A stretch of 64,000 nucleotides of DNA from Rhodanobacter sp. Soil772 (GTDB lineage Bacteria; Pseudomonadota; Gammaproteobacteria; Xanthomonadales; Rhodanobacteraceae), in the NCBI RefSeq assembly GCF_001428385.1, contig NZ_LMSK01000001.1, forward strand, positions 497,355 to 561,354, given 5' to 3'. Positions 1-11,901 of this stretch are shown in pieces (within the stretch, counting starts at the first letter, position 1; each line of letters opens with the position of its first letter). Both the position numbers and the translations under genes were made by a program. The notes beneath the pieces were generated by a model. The model was not told where the DNA came from, ran no database searches, and saw nothing but the letters and a program-made list of their open reading frames with translations.

Positions 1-849
<849 letters not shown>

Positions 850-874
850 CCTTTCGGTTCCATCTGCGGCGACG

Positions 875-911
875 ACGGCTCCGGTGATTTCGCCGGGGCC
901 GTTCTGTTTTT
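875..911 (+). terminator. Rho-independent terminator after clpX
   Basis: A 10-base-pair stem (ACGGCTCCGG / CCGGGGCCGT, one G-T wobble) with a short loop is followed by TCTGTTTTT. It sits 25 bases after the clpX stop and separates clpX from lon. Confidence 0.8.
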
Positions 912-1021
912 GGCGACCCGCCTGCCTTGAGTAGGCTTCCGGTCGCCTCCACTTGACGAGTTGACAGGCCCGGCGCAGTGTCGGGACGAAACCAGATCCG
1001 AATCCGAGGGACCCCTCTTTC

Positions 1022-3496
<2,475 letters not shown>

Positions 3497-3533
3497 TTCG
3501 ATCGGTTCGCCTTCCTGCCGGCTTCCGTCCGGA

Positions 3534-3567
3534 ATGCCCTGCTCCGGCAGGGCATTTTCTGTTTTTT
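3534..3567 (+). terminator. Rho-independent terminator after lon
   Basis: A perfect 8-base-pair stem (ATGCCCTG / CAGGGCAT) with loop CTCCGG is followed by a T-rich run ending in six T residues. It lies 38 bases after the lon stop. Confidence 0.85.
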
Positions 3568-3666
3568 CGCCGCCGGTCGGCGAAGTTTTCGCATAGTCTC
3601 CTGGCGTTCGTTTTGCAAGCGGTTCCGCAAGTCGCGGATCTTCCGGAAACGTTGCTGTGGCTTGTG

Positions 3667-3696
3667 TTGCGGATTCCGGCAAGGCACTGGTATAAA
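3667..3696 (+). promoter_or_regulatory. Likely sigma-70 promoter of hupB
   Basis: TTGCGG (3667-3672) and TATAAA (3691-3696) are separated by 18 bases, in the 344-base gap between lon and hupB. The rest of that gap holds the lon terminator and a leader of about 140 bases. Transcription would cover hupB and possibly the two following tRNA genes. Confidence 0.5.
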
Positions 3697-3840
3697 GGCG
3701 ATACCGCAGTCCCGGCGTTGTACGTCAGCGCAGCGATGCGGGGTTGCGTTACGGCCCTGGCAAGAGCCAACCATCCATGCCGGTGCTGTCTCGTCTCCGG
3801 ACTGGCCGCACTGACGAAATCCGAATAAGGGAGTTTTTCA

Positions 3841-4113
3841 ATGAATAAAACCGATCTGATCAATGCCATCGCCGAGAAGGCCGAGCTGACCAAGGCCGAC
3901 GCCGGTCGTGCCCTCGAAGCCTTTTTCGAGACCGTGCAGAAGTCGTTGAAGAAAGGCGAGGACGTCTCGGTGGTGGGCTTCGGTACGTTCACTGTGCGCA
4001 AGCGCGCTGCCCGTACCGGCCGTAACCCGCGTACCAACGAAGCGATCAAGATCAAGGCCTCGAAGGTGCCTGCCTTCAAGGCTGGCAAGACCCTCAAGGA
4101 TGCCCTAAACTAA
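3841..4113 (+). CDS. hupB: DNA-binding protein HU-beta
   Basis: HU is the small dimeric histone-like protein that bends and compacts DNA. The product is 90 residues, the standard length, starting [25 protein letters not shown] and carrying the HU signature [20 protein letters not shown], which forms the DNA-gripping beta arm, followed by the usual [13 protein letters not shown] end. A ribosome binding site (AAGGGAG) precedes the ATG. The gene is followed after only 19 bases by tRNA-Val and tRNA-Asp with no terminator in between, so the three may share a transcript. The lon-hupB-tRNA-ppiD order is common in related bacteria. Confidence 0.98.
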   Translation: MNKTDLINAIAEKAELTKADAGRALEAFFETVQKSLKKGEDVSVVGFGTFTVRKRAARTGRNPRTNEAIKIKASKVPAFKAGKTLKDALN

Positions 4114-4132
4114 GCGGCTAACGCTTGGTTTC

Positions 4133-4207
<75 letters not shown>

Positions 4208-4216
4208 GAAAAATGC

Positions 4217-4293
4217 GGAGTGGTAGTTCAGTCGGTTAGAATGCTGGCCTGTCACGCCGGAGGTCGCGGGTTCGAGTCCCGTCCACTCCGCCA
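4217..4293 (+). tRNA. tRNA-Asp (anticodon GTC), copy 1
   Basis: Acceptor GGAGTGG pairs with CCACTCC, G73 and encoded CCA follow, and the anticodon loop CTGTCAC gives GTC. It lies 9 bases after tRNA-Val. A second copy at 18600-18676 on the minus strand differs by a single base in the D loop. Confidence 0.97.
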
Positions 4294-4300
4294 CAGTTCG

Positions 4301-4332
4301 CAAGGGCGCCCGTGTGGCGCCCTTGTCATTTA
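4301..4332 (+). terminator. Terminator of the hupB/tRNA unit
   Basis: A perfect 10-base-pair stem (CAAGGGCGCC / GGCGCCCTTG) with loop CGTGT lies seven bases after tRNA-Asp. The trailing T-rich tract is short (TCATTTA). Confidence 0.65.
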
Positions 4333-4438
4333 AGCGGTGCGTGTCCGTGCAACATGTCGAGCGGACGGACGCGCGCCAGCACGGCGGTTTGTGCCATCCG
4401 CGCGCCACGCGCTTTCACCATCTTGCGGGAAGATTTCA

Positions 4439-6340
4439 ATGCTGCAGGCAATGCGTAACAAGATGCACGGATGGCCGTCCATCATCCTTCTTGGCGTTTG
4501 CGTTTTCGCAATGTCGCTGTTCGGCATGGAGAGTTACTTCATGTCGCACGACGATGCCTTCGTGGCGAAGGTCGGCAAGCACGAAATCGACCAGCGCGCC
4601 TTCCAGGATCGAGTGAACCAGTTGCGGCAGCAGGCAGCCGAACAACAGGGCGAGCACTTCGATTCCAGCGTTTTCGAGAAGAACGAGACGAAGCTGCGCA
4701 TCCTGGACGGGATGATCGACGAGCAGTTGCTGCTGCAGGCCAATGCGGACTGGGGCCTGCGGGTGTCGGACCTGGCGATGCGCGACTACATTTCGGCGAT
4801 CCCTGCCTTCCAGGTCAACGGCCAGTTCGACGGAACCAGCTACCGCGCGTGGCTCACCAGCCAGTACAAGACGCCGGAGATGTTCGAGAACGAGATCCGC
4901 TCGTCATTGGCCATCCAGCTGCTGCCCTCGGCGATCAACGACAGCACCATCGCCAGCGACGCCCAGCTCGACCGTTTCCTGAAGCTGCTGAGCCAGCGCC
5001 GCGACCTGCGCTACTTCCAGTTGCCACGTCCCACGCTGGACAACAACACGGTCAGCGATGCCGAAATCGAAACCTGGTACAAGTCGCACCAGGCCGACTA
5101 CATGAACCCCGAGAAGGTTTCGGTGAAATACGTTGAGGTCGTCGGCGCCGATCTGCCGCTGGCTGCCGAGCCGAGCGATGACGAGCTGAGGAAGCGCTAC
5201 GCGAGCGAGAAGCAGCGCTTCGTGCAGCCGGAGCAGCGGCTCGTTTCGCATATCCTGATCAACGTGCCGGCCAACGCCACGCCGGAACAGCAGAAGGCGG
5301 CCCTGGCCAAGGCCGAGAAGATCGCGGCGGAAGCCAACCCTGCCGACTTCGCCAAACTGGCCGAACAGGACTCGCAGGACCTGGGCTCGCGTCGCCTCGG
5401 CGGCGAGCTGGGCTGGCTGGAAAAAGGCGTGACCAACGAGGCCTTCGATTCGGCCCTGTTTGCGATGCAGAAGGGCCAGATCTCCAAGCCGGTGCTGTCG
5501 TCCGATGGTTACCACATCATCTGGCTGCGTGATATCCGCAGTGGCGAATCCAAGCCGTTCGAGGAAGTGCGCGACCAGCTGGTCAAGGAGGCGACGACGG
5601 CCGAGCGCGATCGCACGTACAACGAAGTCGCGGGCAAGATGTCCGACAGCACTTATCAGAATCCGACTTCGCTGGAGCCGGCCTCGGTTGCATTGAAGCT
5701 GCCGATCAAGACGACGCCACTGTTTTCGCGCGAAGGCGGCGAAGGCATGGCCGCGAATCCCAAGCTGGTCGCCGCGGCGTTCAGTGACGACGTGCTGGTT
5801 CAGGGCAACAATTCCGGCCTGATCGACCTGGGCAACAACCACTCGGTGGTGATCCATGTCGACCAGCATGTGCCGGCGGTTGCCAAGCCGCTCGCGGAAG
5901 TTCGGGCCGACGTGCAGCAGAAGATCCTCGACGAGCGCGCCGCTGCCGTCGAGAAGAAGCAGGCCGACGAGGCACTGGCGCGCCTGCACAAGGGCGAGGC
6001 GATGGAAGATGTGGCGAAGTCGCTGGGTGCCAGCGTCACCACCGTGAACGAGGCGATCCGGCAGGCGCAGATGCCGGCGGCGCTGCTGACCCAGGCGTTC
6101 CTGCTGCCGCATCCGGCGGCGGACAAGCCGCAGTTCGCCGCCGTGGACATGCTGGATGGCACCTATGCGCTGCTGGCCGTGGACAAGGTGCAGGACGGCG
6201 ACTTGTCCAAGGTGTTGCCGGAACAGCGTGAATCGCTGCGCCAGCAGATGGCTCAGGCCTATGGCTACGAAGCGACACGCGAGTTGATCGACCAGCTCAA
6301 GGCGAAGGCCGAGATCAAGATCAACGAGCAGCGACTGTAA
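4439..6340 (+). CDS. ppiD: Periplasmic folding chaperone / peptidyl-prolyl isomerase PpiD
   Basis: PpiD is an inner-membrane-anchored periplasmic chaperone that works near the Sec translocon. The chosen start (MLQAMRNKMHGWPS) gives 633 residues, close to E. coli PpiD, and places a single membrane segment (IILLGVCVFAMSLFG) near the N-terminus; the frame is open further upstream to 4337 but that extension has no signal or conserved character. A SurA-N-like region follows, then a parvulin domain about residues 265-365 (HILINV ... GGELGWLEKG ... GYHIIWL), and a long C-terminal region. The gene stands alone, with a strong hairpin downstream. Assignment is firm; isomerase activity of PpiD-type parvulin domains is often weak. 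Confidence 0.93.
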   Translation: MLQAMRNKMHGWPSIILLGVCVFAMSLFGMESYFMSHDDAFVAKVGKHEIDQRAFQDRVNQLRQQAAEQQGEHFDSSVFEKNETKLRILDGMIDEQLLLQANADWGLRVSDLAMRDYISAIPAFQVNGQFDGTSYRAWLTSQYKTPEMFENEIRSSLAIQLLPSAINDSTIASDAQLDRFLKLLSQRRDLRYFQLPRPTLDNNTVSDAEIETWYKSHQADYMNPEKVSVKYVEVVGADLPLAAEPSDDELRKRYASEKQRFVQPEQRLVSHILINVPANATPEQQKAALAKAEKIAAEANPADFAKLAEQDSQDLGSRRLGGELGWLEKGVTNEAFDSALFAMQKGQISKPVLSSDGYHIIWLRDIRSGESKPFEEVRDQLVKEATTAERDRTYNEVAGKMSDSTYQNPTSLEPASVALKLPIKTTPLFSREGGEGMAANPKLVAAAFSDDVLVQGNNSGLIDLGNNHSVVIHVDQHVPAVAKPLAEVRADVQQKILDERAAAVEKKQADEALARLHKGEAMEDVAKSLGASVTTVNEAIRQAQMPAALLTQAFLLPHPAADKPQFAAVDMLDGTYALLAVDKVQDGDLSKVLPEQRESLRQQMAQAYGYEATRELIDQLKAKAEIKINEQRL

Positions 6341-6376
6341 GCGCACAGGCTGACTCGTGCAGTCGATGTCGCGGTG

Positions 6377-6410
6377 AAGCGGGGCGGCCAGTGGCCGCCC
6401 CGCTTCGTCT
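6377..6410 (+). terminator. Hairpin after ppiD, probable terminator
   Basis: A perfect 13-base-pair stem (AAGCGGGGCGGCC / GGCCGCCCCGCTT) with loop AGT, followed by CGTCT. The T tract is weak. The remaining bases up to 6631 show no gene. Confidence 0.6.
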
Positions 6411-6631
6411 GTGGCAGATGAGTCTCTCAGGTGCCGGTCATACCGGGATGTCGTGGCCGGCATCGGCATGGGCGGTTCCGCCGGCGATATTTGCGGCAAG
6501 GTCGGAACACGGGAAGCATTGCGATGCCGGTAAGCGGCCGGAGGCTTGATTGGGCCGGCCGGTGGGTTTCTTTGGGGTGAAGGCGAACGCCAGGTAGCGA
6601 ACGCCCGGCACCGGCGTAGATCAGGGCATTC

Positions 6632-7834
6632 CTAGTTCGGTGCGCTCACCATCAGCGCCTGGCCGGGCTTCAGCGTATGGCCGTCCAAACGGTTCCAGCG
6701 CTGCAACTGGTTGACGTTGACCGAGTAATTGCGGGCGATCTGCCACAGGCTTTCGCCGCGCTTCACGATGTGGGTCTTTCGCGCCACCTTCTCGTCCGGC
6801 GCCAGGCCGGCTGTTGCGTTGGTGTCCACGCCGTCGAGGAAGCCGTCGCCGTGGGTGTTGCTGGCGTGTGCCAGCAGGGCATCGCGGAACTGGCGGGCAT
6901 GCCCGGCGGGCAGGATCAGGTACGAGGCGGCGTTGGCGTCGATCATGTTGCTGCGAAACGCCGGGTTGAGGTGTTTCAGTGCCTCGATCGACATGCCGGC
7001 ATGGTCGGCCGCCCGTGCGATCGGCATCGAATGAGGTATCTCGGTCTGCACCAGGTGTTGCTCGCTCGGCAGCGTGGGCAGGCTGACATTGAAGCGCTCC
7101 GGCTCGCGCACCACGCAGGCTATCGCCAGCAGCTTGGTCAGATGCTCGCGGGTCACCTTGCGCACCGGCCAGTGGGGAATGGCCGGCTGCTCCGCCGGCT
7201 TGCCGTGCGTCCGGATGATCCTGCGTATCGCGAACTCGCCGGCGTTGTAGGCGTAGTCGGCCACCCGCCAGTCGTGGAACTGGTCGTGATACTGCTCGAG
7301 CAGTTTCATCACGGCATGGGTGGCAGCGGGACCATCGAGACGGCCGTCGTAGTGACCGTCGACGCGCAACCCCATGGCGCCGGCAGTTACCGGCATGATC
7401 TGCCACATGCCGGCCGGCCGCTGTTTGCGGGCAGGCACCGGCCGGAAATGGCTTTCCACCCAGGGCAGCAGCACGAATTCGCCTGCAACGTCGTAGCGGT
7501 CGGCCACCTGTTGCACATAGACCAGGTGCGGCAATACGGCCTGCAGTTGGCTTTCGAACTGCTGTGGGTGGCGTGTATAGCGCTTGGCCCAGGCCAGCAC
7601 CGCAGGGTCGGCGTCACAACCCGGCATGGCAAAGCTGCTGCGCAGCCGATCCCAGACGTCGGTTCCTGGCGATGGCGCGGGTGGTTCGCTGGTCGGCGGA
7701 GCGGTCTCGGGCGTAGCCGTTGTTGCCGGCGTGGTTTCACCGCTCGGTCGCTGCGCTATCTGTGGGGGCACCCCGGCACAAGCAGCCAGCGCGAGCGACA
7801 AGAGCAACGGCAGGAGTCGAATGTGCTGCCTCAT
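6632..7834 (-). CDS. mltD: Membrane-bound lytic murein transglycosylase D-like lipoprotein
   Basis: MltD cleaves the glycan strands of peptidoglycan. The start at 7834 gives a lipoprotein signal peptide (MRQHIRLLPLLLSLALAACAG, lipobox LAAC), so the mature protein is probably outer-membrane anchored. A transglycosylase SLT domain follows, with the catalytic Glu in LLPWVESHF and the YNAGEFAIRR motif around mid-protein. A single LysM peptidoglycan-binding domain (KRGESLWQIARNYSVNVNQL) ends the 400-residue protein; E. coli MltD has two. The start codon overlaps the gloB stop in an ATGA arrangement, so the two genes are co-translated. gloB-mltD adjacency is the same as in E. coli. Confidence 0.92.
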   Translation of the reverse strand: MRQHIRLLPLLLSLALAACAGVPPQIAQRPSGETTPATTATPETAPPTSEPPAPSPGTDVWDRLRSSFAMPGCDADPAVLAWAKRYTRHPQQFESQLQAVLPHLVYVQQVADRYDVAGEFVLLPWVESHFRPVPARKQRPAGMWQIMPVTAGAMGLRVDGHYDGRLDGPAATHAVMKLLEQYHDQFHDWRVADYAYNAGEFAIRRIIRTHGKPAEQPAIPHWPVRKVTREHLTKLLAIACVVREPERFNVSLPTLPSEQHLVQTEIPHSMPIARAADHAGMSIEALKHLNPAFRSNMIDANAASYLILPAGHARQFRDALLAHASNTHGDGFLDGVDTNATAGLAPDEKVARKTHIVKRGESLWQIARNYSVNVNQLQRWNRLDGHTLKPGQALMVSAPN

Positions 7835-8595
7835 CCGCGGAACCCGTCCTTGGCGCTGCGCACGGCGGCGAAGCGGGCGGCCCGGTCGATGCCGCTGCCC
7901 TGCTGCCGGCACCATGCGACGACGGCATCGGTGTCGGTCCGCAGGAACGGGTTGGTCGCCAGCTCGCGGGCGAGCGGTACCGGCAAGGTGGGCTGGAGGC
8001 GTTCGCGCAGTGCGGCGACTTCCTGCAACCGCTGCTGCAGTTCGGGATTGGCCGGCTCGATGGTGTGCGCAAAACGCCCGTTCGCTTCGGTGTACTCATG
8101 CCCACCGCAAACCAGGGTTTCCCCCGGCAACTGCGACAGACGATCCAGCGAGGCGAGCATCTGCGCCGGCGTGCCTTCGAACAGGCGACCGCAGCCCAGG
8201 CTGAACAAGGTGTCGCCGCACAACAGCAGACCGGCCCCAACGTAGGCGACATGGCTGAGCGTATGGCCCGGGATCGCAATCACCTCGAAGCGCACGGCCG
8301 GTGCGGCCAGTTCGACCCGGTCACCGTCGCGCACGCGCTCGGTGGCCTCGCCGATGCGTTCGTCGATGGGCGCGTAGACCGGCACGTCGTGGCGTGCGCG
8401 CAGGGCCGCTACGCCACCGATGTGATCGTGGTGGTGATGGGTCAGCAGGATCGCGCACAGCCGCAGCCGGCGCGCGGCCAGCGCCTGTTCGACGACTGCG
8501 GCGTCACCCGGGTCGACCACGATGGCGTTGCCGTCGTCGTCATGCAGCAGCCAGATGTAGTTGTCGGCCAGCGCCGGTAACGGTATGAGGTGCAA
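7831..8595 (-). CDS. gloB: Hydroxyacylglutathione hydrolase (glyoxalase II)
   Basis: GloB hydrolyses S-lactoylglutathione to lactate and glutathione, the second step of methylglyoxal detoxification. The 254-residue protein starts MHLIPLPALADNYIWLL, typical of the family, and carries the metallo-beta-lactamase metal motif THHHHDH, the GHTLSH histidine, the CGDTLFSLGCGRLFEG segment and the C-terminal glutathione-site region (GGHEYTEANGRFA). It overlaps mltD downstream and is divergent from the methyltransferase gene at 8826, an arrangement shared with E. coli gloB/yafS. Confidence 0.96.
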   Translation of the reverse strand: MHLIPLPALADNYIWLLHDDDGNAIVVDPGDAAVVEQALAARRLRLCAILLTHHHHDHIGGVAALRARHDVPVYAPIDERIGEATERVRDGDRVELAAPAVRFEVIAIPGHTLSHVAYVGAGLLLCGDTLFSLGCGRLFEGTPAQMLASLDRLSQLPGETLVCGGHEYTEANGRFAHTIEPANPELQQRLQEVAALRERLQPTLPVPLARELATNPFLRTDTDAVVAWCRQQGSGIDRAARFAAVRSAKDGFRG

Positions 8596-8825
8596 GATGG
8601 GCTCCGCTGCGTTTGAGGAACATCCGGCGGACCGGGTGTTTTACCTGTGGAACGACAGACGCAGCCATCCGGGGCGCGCATGAGGCGGTCGACTATAAAT
8701 TGACGTTGCTGCCGGCTCGTTAGTAGAACGTTAACCAGTCGGGGGACTGTTCAGCAGCGTGCGGCAGTTCCGACTCGCCTGCGACCTGCTGCCGGATGTC
8801 GTCAGCCGTTACACTCTGGGCACAG

Positions 8826-9533
8826 ATGAAAGACCGGACCGGTTGCATGCCACAACGCGATGACGACATCTACGCCAGTGCGCCGCTGCGCCGCTTGCTG
8901 GATGAACAGACGCGCGCGCTGAAGCCGGAACTGCAACGCTGTTTCGGCACCCATGCGCTGCTGTTGGGCGCGTCCCTCGACGATGCGCCACCGGCATTGC
9001 CGATGCTTGGCTGCTGGACCACGTTGCACCTGGAGAACGGTCGCTACCGGGGCGACCTGCAGGCCGCGGCGGATGAACCACTGCCATTCATCGACGACGC
9101 GTTTGAGTTGGTGTTGCTGCGGCATGCACTGGAAGTGGCGCCGCTACCGGCGACCCTGCTCGACGAAGCCATCCGCGTGCTCGCACCCGGTGGCGTGCTT
9201 GCGTTGACCGGCGTGCACCCGTTCGGCGGTTGGTCGCCGTGGTTCTACTGGCGTGCGCGCGGCAAGTCGCCGGCACTGCAGATGCCGTGGCGGCTCCGGC
9301 GTCGACTCGAGCTGGCCGGACTGGTGATCGAGCAGGTGCAGCGGGTAGGCAGTGCGTGGCCCGGTCTGACTGCGACGAGGCGAACCCTTGTCGGTGCCTT
9401 CGGTGGCGGCTACCTGCTGGTTGCACGCAAGCGCCGGCACTTGGCCACACCGCTGCGGCTCAGGCCGGCGCCGGTGCACGTGCCGGCAAACGGTCGACTG
9501 TCGCCGGGTACCCGGCGCAGTTCGGCCTTGTGA
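8826..9533 (+). CDS. Class I SAM-dependent methyltransferase, YafS-like
   Basis: The protein has features of a small class I methyltransferase: a segment after strand 4 (PFIDDAFELVLLRHALE), then a post-motif segment LDEAIRVLAPGGVLALTGVHPFG typical of Methyltransf_11 proteins. The glycine-rich SAM loop is poorly conserved (LLLGASLDDAPP). Its place, divergent from gloB and just upstream of rnhA-dnaQ, matches E. coli yafS, so orthology is likely; the substrate is unknown. The start is uncertain: ATG codons occur at 8826 and 8847, and the frame is open from 8796; none has a strong ribosome binding site. Confidence 0.8.
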   Translation: MKDRTGCMPQRDDDIYASAPLRRLLDEQTRALKPELQRCFGTHALLLGASLDDAPPALPMLGCWTTLHLENGRYRGDLQAAADEPLPFIDDAFELVLLRHALEVAPLPATLLDEAIRVLAPGGVLALTGVHPFGGWSPWFYWRARGKSPALQMPWRLRRRLELAGLVIEQVQRVGSAWPGLTATRRTLVGAFGGGYLLVARKRRHLATPLRLRPAPVHVPANGRLSPGTRRSSAL

Positions 9534-9558
9534 TTTTCGATGGAATACGTGAGCAACG

Positions 9559-10002
9559 ATGAGCGAAGTGGATGCATTTACCGACGGGGCCTGCCTGGGC
9601 AACCCGGGTCCGGGCGGCTGGGCCGCCCTGCTGCGGGCAAAGGGCAGCGAACGCATGGTGGCTGGCGGTGAGCCGGCTACCACCAACAACCGGATGGAGC
9701 TGATGGCGGCGATCGGTGCACTGGAGGCGTTGAAGCGGCCGTGCCAGGTGACTCTCACCACCGACTCGCGCTACGTGATGCAGGGCATCGAACAATGGGT
9801 GCCGAAATGGCGTGCGAACGGTTGGCGCACCGCGGACAAGAAGCCAGTCAAGAACCAGGACCTGTGGCAGCGCCTGTCCGATGCGGTCAGCGCCCATCAG
9901 GTGCGCTGGAAGTGGGTGAAGGGCCACAACGGCCACATTGAAAACGAGCGGGTCGACCAGGCTGCGCGCGAACAGGCCGAGCTGATGAAGGGCAGGGCAT
10001 GA
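9559..10002 (+). CDS. rnhA: Ribonuclease HI
   Basis: RNase HI cuts the RNA strand of RNA/DNA hybrids, removing R-loops and primers. The 147-residue protein shows the signature [19 protein letters not shown] with the first catalytic Asp, the [13 protein letters not shown] motif ([12 protein letters not shown]) with the catalytic Glu, DSRYVMQGI with another Asp, and the [18 protein letters not shown] segment with the last active-site residues. Its last codons overlap the dnaQ start (ATGA), so the two replication/repair genes are translationally coupled, as commonly seen near gloB/yafS. Confidence 0.97.
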   Translation: MSEVDAFTDGACLGNPGPGGWAALLRAKGSERMVAGGEPATTNNRMELMAAIGALEALKRPCQVTLTTDSRYVMQGIEQWVPKWRANGWRTADKKPVKNQDLWQRLSDAVSAHQVRWKWVKGHNGHIENERVDQAAREQAELMKGRA

Positions 10003-10709
10003 GGCAGATCGTTCTCGATACCGAAACCACCGGCCTGGAAGTGCGTCAGGGGCATCGATTGGTGGAAATCGCCTGCGTCGAGTTGGTCGAGCGCCGGCTT
10101 ACCGGCCGGCACTACCAGACCTATCTGAATCCGGATCGGGCGATCGACGAGGGCGCCCGGCTGGTCACCGGCATCGAGGACGAGTTCCTGCTCGACAAGC
10201 CGCATTTTGCCGAGGTGGTGGATGAGTTCCTGGCCTTCATCGACGGCGCTGAACTGGTCATCCACAACGCCAGTTTCGACATCGGCTTCCTCGATGCCGA
10301 ACTGGCCCGACTGGGCGACGACGCGGGCCGGATCGGCGACCGTTGCAGCGTGCTGGATACCCTGGCGATGGCGCGCGAGCGCTACCCCGGCCAGCGCAAC
10401 AGCCTCGACGCCCTGTGCAAACGGCTGGGCGTGGACAACTCGCGACGCGGCTTGCATGGCGGTTTGATCGACGCCCAACTGCTGGCCGACGTTTATCTGG
10501 CGATGACCTCGGGGCAGGTGGCGTTCGACCTCGGCTTCGAGGGATCTGCCGAAAAGCGCGATGTGGTGGTGACGGCGCCGGTGGTATTGCATGCGCGGCC
10601 ACGTGTGCTGCGTGCCTCGGCGGACGAGCTGTCGCAGCATGAGCAACGGCTGGACACGTTGGATAAGAGCAGTGGGGATGGGGAGAGCGTGTGGCGGCGG
10701 TTGGGGTGA
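9999..10709 (+). CDS. dnaQ: DNA polymerase III epsilon subunit (3'-5' proofreading exonuclease)
   Basis: Epsilon proofreads errors made by the replicative polymerase. The 236-residue protein begins [14 protein letters not shown], containing the ExoI motif DTET; ExoII is seen in [16 protein letters not shown] and ExoIII in [15 protein letters not shown], with the preceding catalytic His. The C-terminal tail (roughly residues 190-236) is where epsilon binds the alpha subunit. It overlaps the end of rnhA. Downstream lie a group of hairpins and a strong bidirectional terminator. Confidence 0.96.
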   Translation: MRQIVLDTETTGLEVRQGHRLVEIACVELVERRLTGRHYQTYLNPDRAIDEGARLVTGIEDEFLLDKPHFAEVVDEFLAFIDGAELVIHNASFDIGFLDAELARLGDDAGRIGDRCSVLDTLAMARERYPGQRNSLDALCKRLGVDNSRRGLHGGLIDAQLLADVYLAMTSGQVAFDLGFEGSAEKRDVVVTAPVVLHARPRVLRASADELSQHEQRLDTLDKSSGDGESVWRRLG

Positions 10710-10755
10710 GCTTTGGTAGTGCGGTGCGCAGCGTCCACGGGGTGCGGGTGGGATT

Positions 10756-10841
10756 GTTCGGCTCATCCTTGGGCCGAACCCCTCCGCGCTTTGCGCTGCG
10801 GGGCCAGCCTGCGGCTGTCCAAATTCGCTCCTGGCGAATTT
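10756..10841. repeat. Cluster of three short palindromes between dnaQ and tRNA-Ser
   Basis: Three hairpins follow one another: GTTCGGC/GCCGAAC (10756-10762 and 10773-10779), GCGC-TTT-GCGC (10786-10796) and AAATTCGC-TCCTG-GCGAATTT (10821-10841). No reading frame of note covers them. They look like a xanthomonad-type intergenic palindrome cluster; function unknown. Confidence 0.55.
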
Positions 10842-10875
10842 GTCGAACCGGTGGGTTCTCACCCAGCCGTCACCA

Positions 10876-11007
<132 letters not shown>

Positions 11008-11040
11008 GGTGTGCTGCATGGTGGCGCATGCGAGCCGGGA

Positions 11041-11069
11041 ATCATACGCGAGCGAACTTGCCGTGACAA
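11041..11069 (-). promoter_or_regulatory. Sigma-70 promoter of tRNA-Ser
   Basis: On the minus strand TTGTCA (11064-11069) and TATGAT (11041-11046) are separated by exactly 17 bases, about 33 bases upstream of the tRNA 5' end. Confidence 0.7.
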
Positions 11070-11118
11070 CAACAGGGTCTTCCGGCATGCTGCAGTGGCT
11101 CGCATCAACTGAAAACCC

Positions 11119-11820
11119 ATGATCGAATTCGGACACGGAACGCATGTCGGCCTGCGCCGCACGCGCAATGAGGACACTTATTACGCCGATGCCTCGCTCG
11201 GCCTGTTTCTGGTGGCCGACGGCATGGGCGGGCACCAGCATGGCGAGGTGGCGTCGGCACTGGTGCGGGATGCCGTGGTCGATCTGGTCGGCCGGGGGCG
11301 CAGCCTGATCGAGGCGGTGCACGGTGCTGCCAAGCGGTTGCTTGCGCACACCCGACACAGCTTCGACGTGTTGCCGATGGGCACCACCATCGCCGTGCTG
11401 CGGATCATCGGCGACGGTTACGAGGTCGCCTGGGTGGGCGACAGCCGGATCTACCTGTGGAAGAAGGAGCTGCGGCAGATCAGCCACGACCACTCGCTGG
11501 TGCAGGCGCTGGTCGAGGCCGGCCAGCTCGACCCGGCGCAGGCCGCCCAGCATCCGCAGCGCAACGTGCTGACCCAGGCGCTGGGCGTGACCGCCATCGA
11601 GCAACTGCACATCGGCATGGCGCGTGGCCAACTGGAATCGGGTATGGGCTTCCTGCTGTGCAGCGACGGCCTGACCGAAGGCGTCAGCGACGCCTCGATC
11701 GCGCGCACGATGGCGCGCACCGACCTGGCTGCCCAGGAGTGCGTGGATCAGCTGCTGCTGAGCGCCCTCGACAGTGGCGGCGACGACAACATCACGGTGC
11801 TGATCGTGCGCTCCTGCTGA
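11119..11820 (+). CDS. PP2C-type serine/threonine protein phosphatase
   Basis: A 233-residue soluble PPM/PP2C phosphatase that would remove phosphate from Ser/Thr residues using two metal ions. Metal-binding motifs are visible: GLRRTRNEDTYY (motif 1), VADGMGGHQHGEVAS (motif 2), VAWVGDSRIYLW, LLCSDGLTEGVSD and GGDDNITVLIV at the end. The domain fills the whole protein. It is similar in size to bacterial Stp1/PrpC enzymes, which usually pair with a Hanks-type kinase, but no kinase gene is adjacent here; the only kinase in the window is at 52844, in an unrelated-looking island. It is divergent from tRNA-Ser and ends at a bidirectional terminator. Confidence 0.92.
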   Translation: MIEFGHGTHVGLRRTRNEDTYYADASLGLFLVADGMGGHQHGEVASALVRDAVVDLVGRGRSLIEAVHGAAKRLLAHTRHSFDVLPMGTTIAVLRIIGDGYEVAWVGDSRIYLWKKELRQISHDHSLVQALVEAGQLDPAQAAQHPQRNVLTQALGVTAIEQLHIGMARGQLESGMGFLLCSDGLTEGVSDASIARTMARTDLAAQECVDQLLLSALDSGGDDNITVLIVRSC

Positions 11821-11853
11821 ATCCGATCGGCGGGTTTGCGCCTCTGCGAAAAA

Positions 11854-11877
11854 CAAGGGCCGCTTTCGCGGCCCTTG
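11854..11877. terminator. Bidirectional terminator between the PP2C gene and fadL
   Basis: A perfect 10-base-pair stem (CAAGGGCCGC / GCGGCCCTTG) with loop TTTC. On the minus strand it is followed by TTTTTC, making it strongest for fadL; on the plus strand the tail is TGCTTCAT. Confidence 0.8.
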
Positions 11878-11901
11878 TGCTTCATCCGTATGGCAAGTCG
11901 C

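Noticed and set aside
953-966. TTGACG/TTGACA sequences upstream of lon as a promoter
   Set aside because: No acceptable -10 element at 16-18 bases, and no clear heat-shock sigma-32 pattern.
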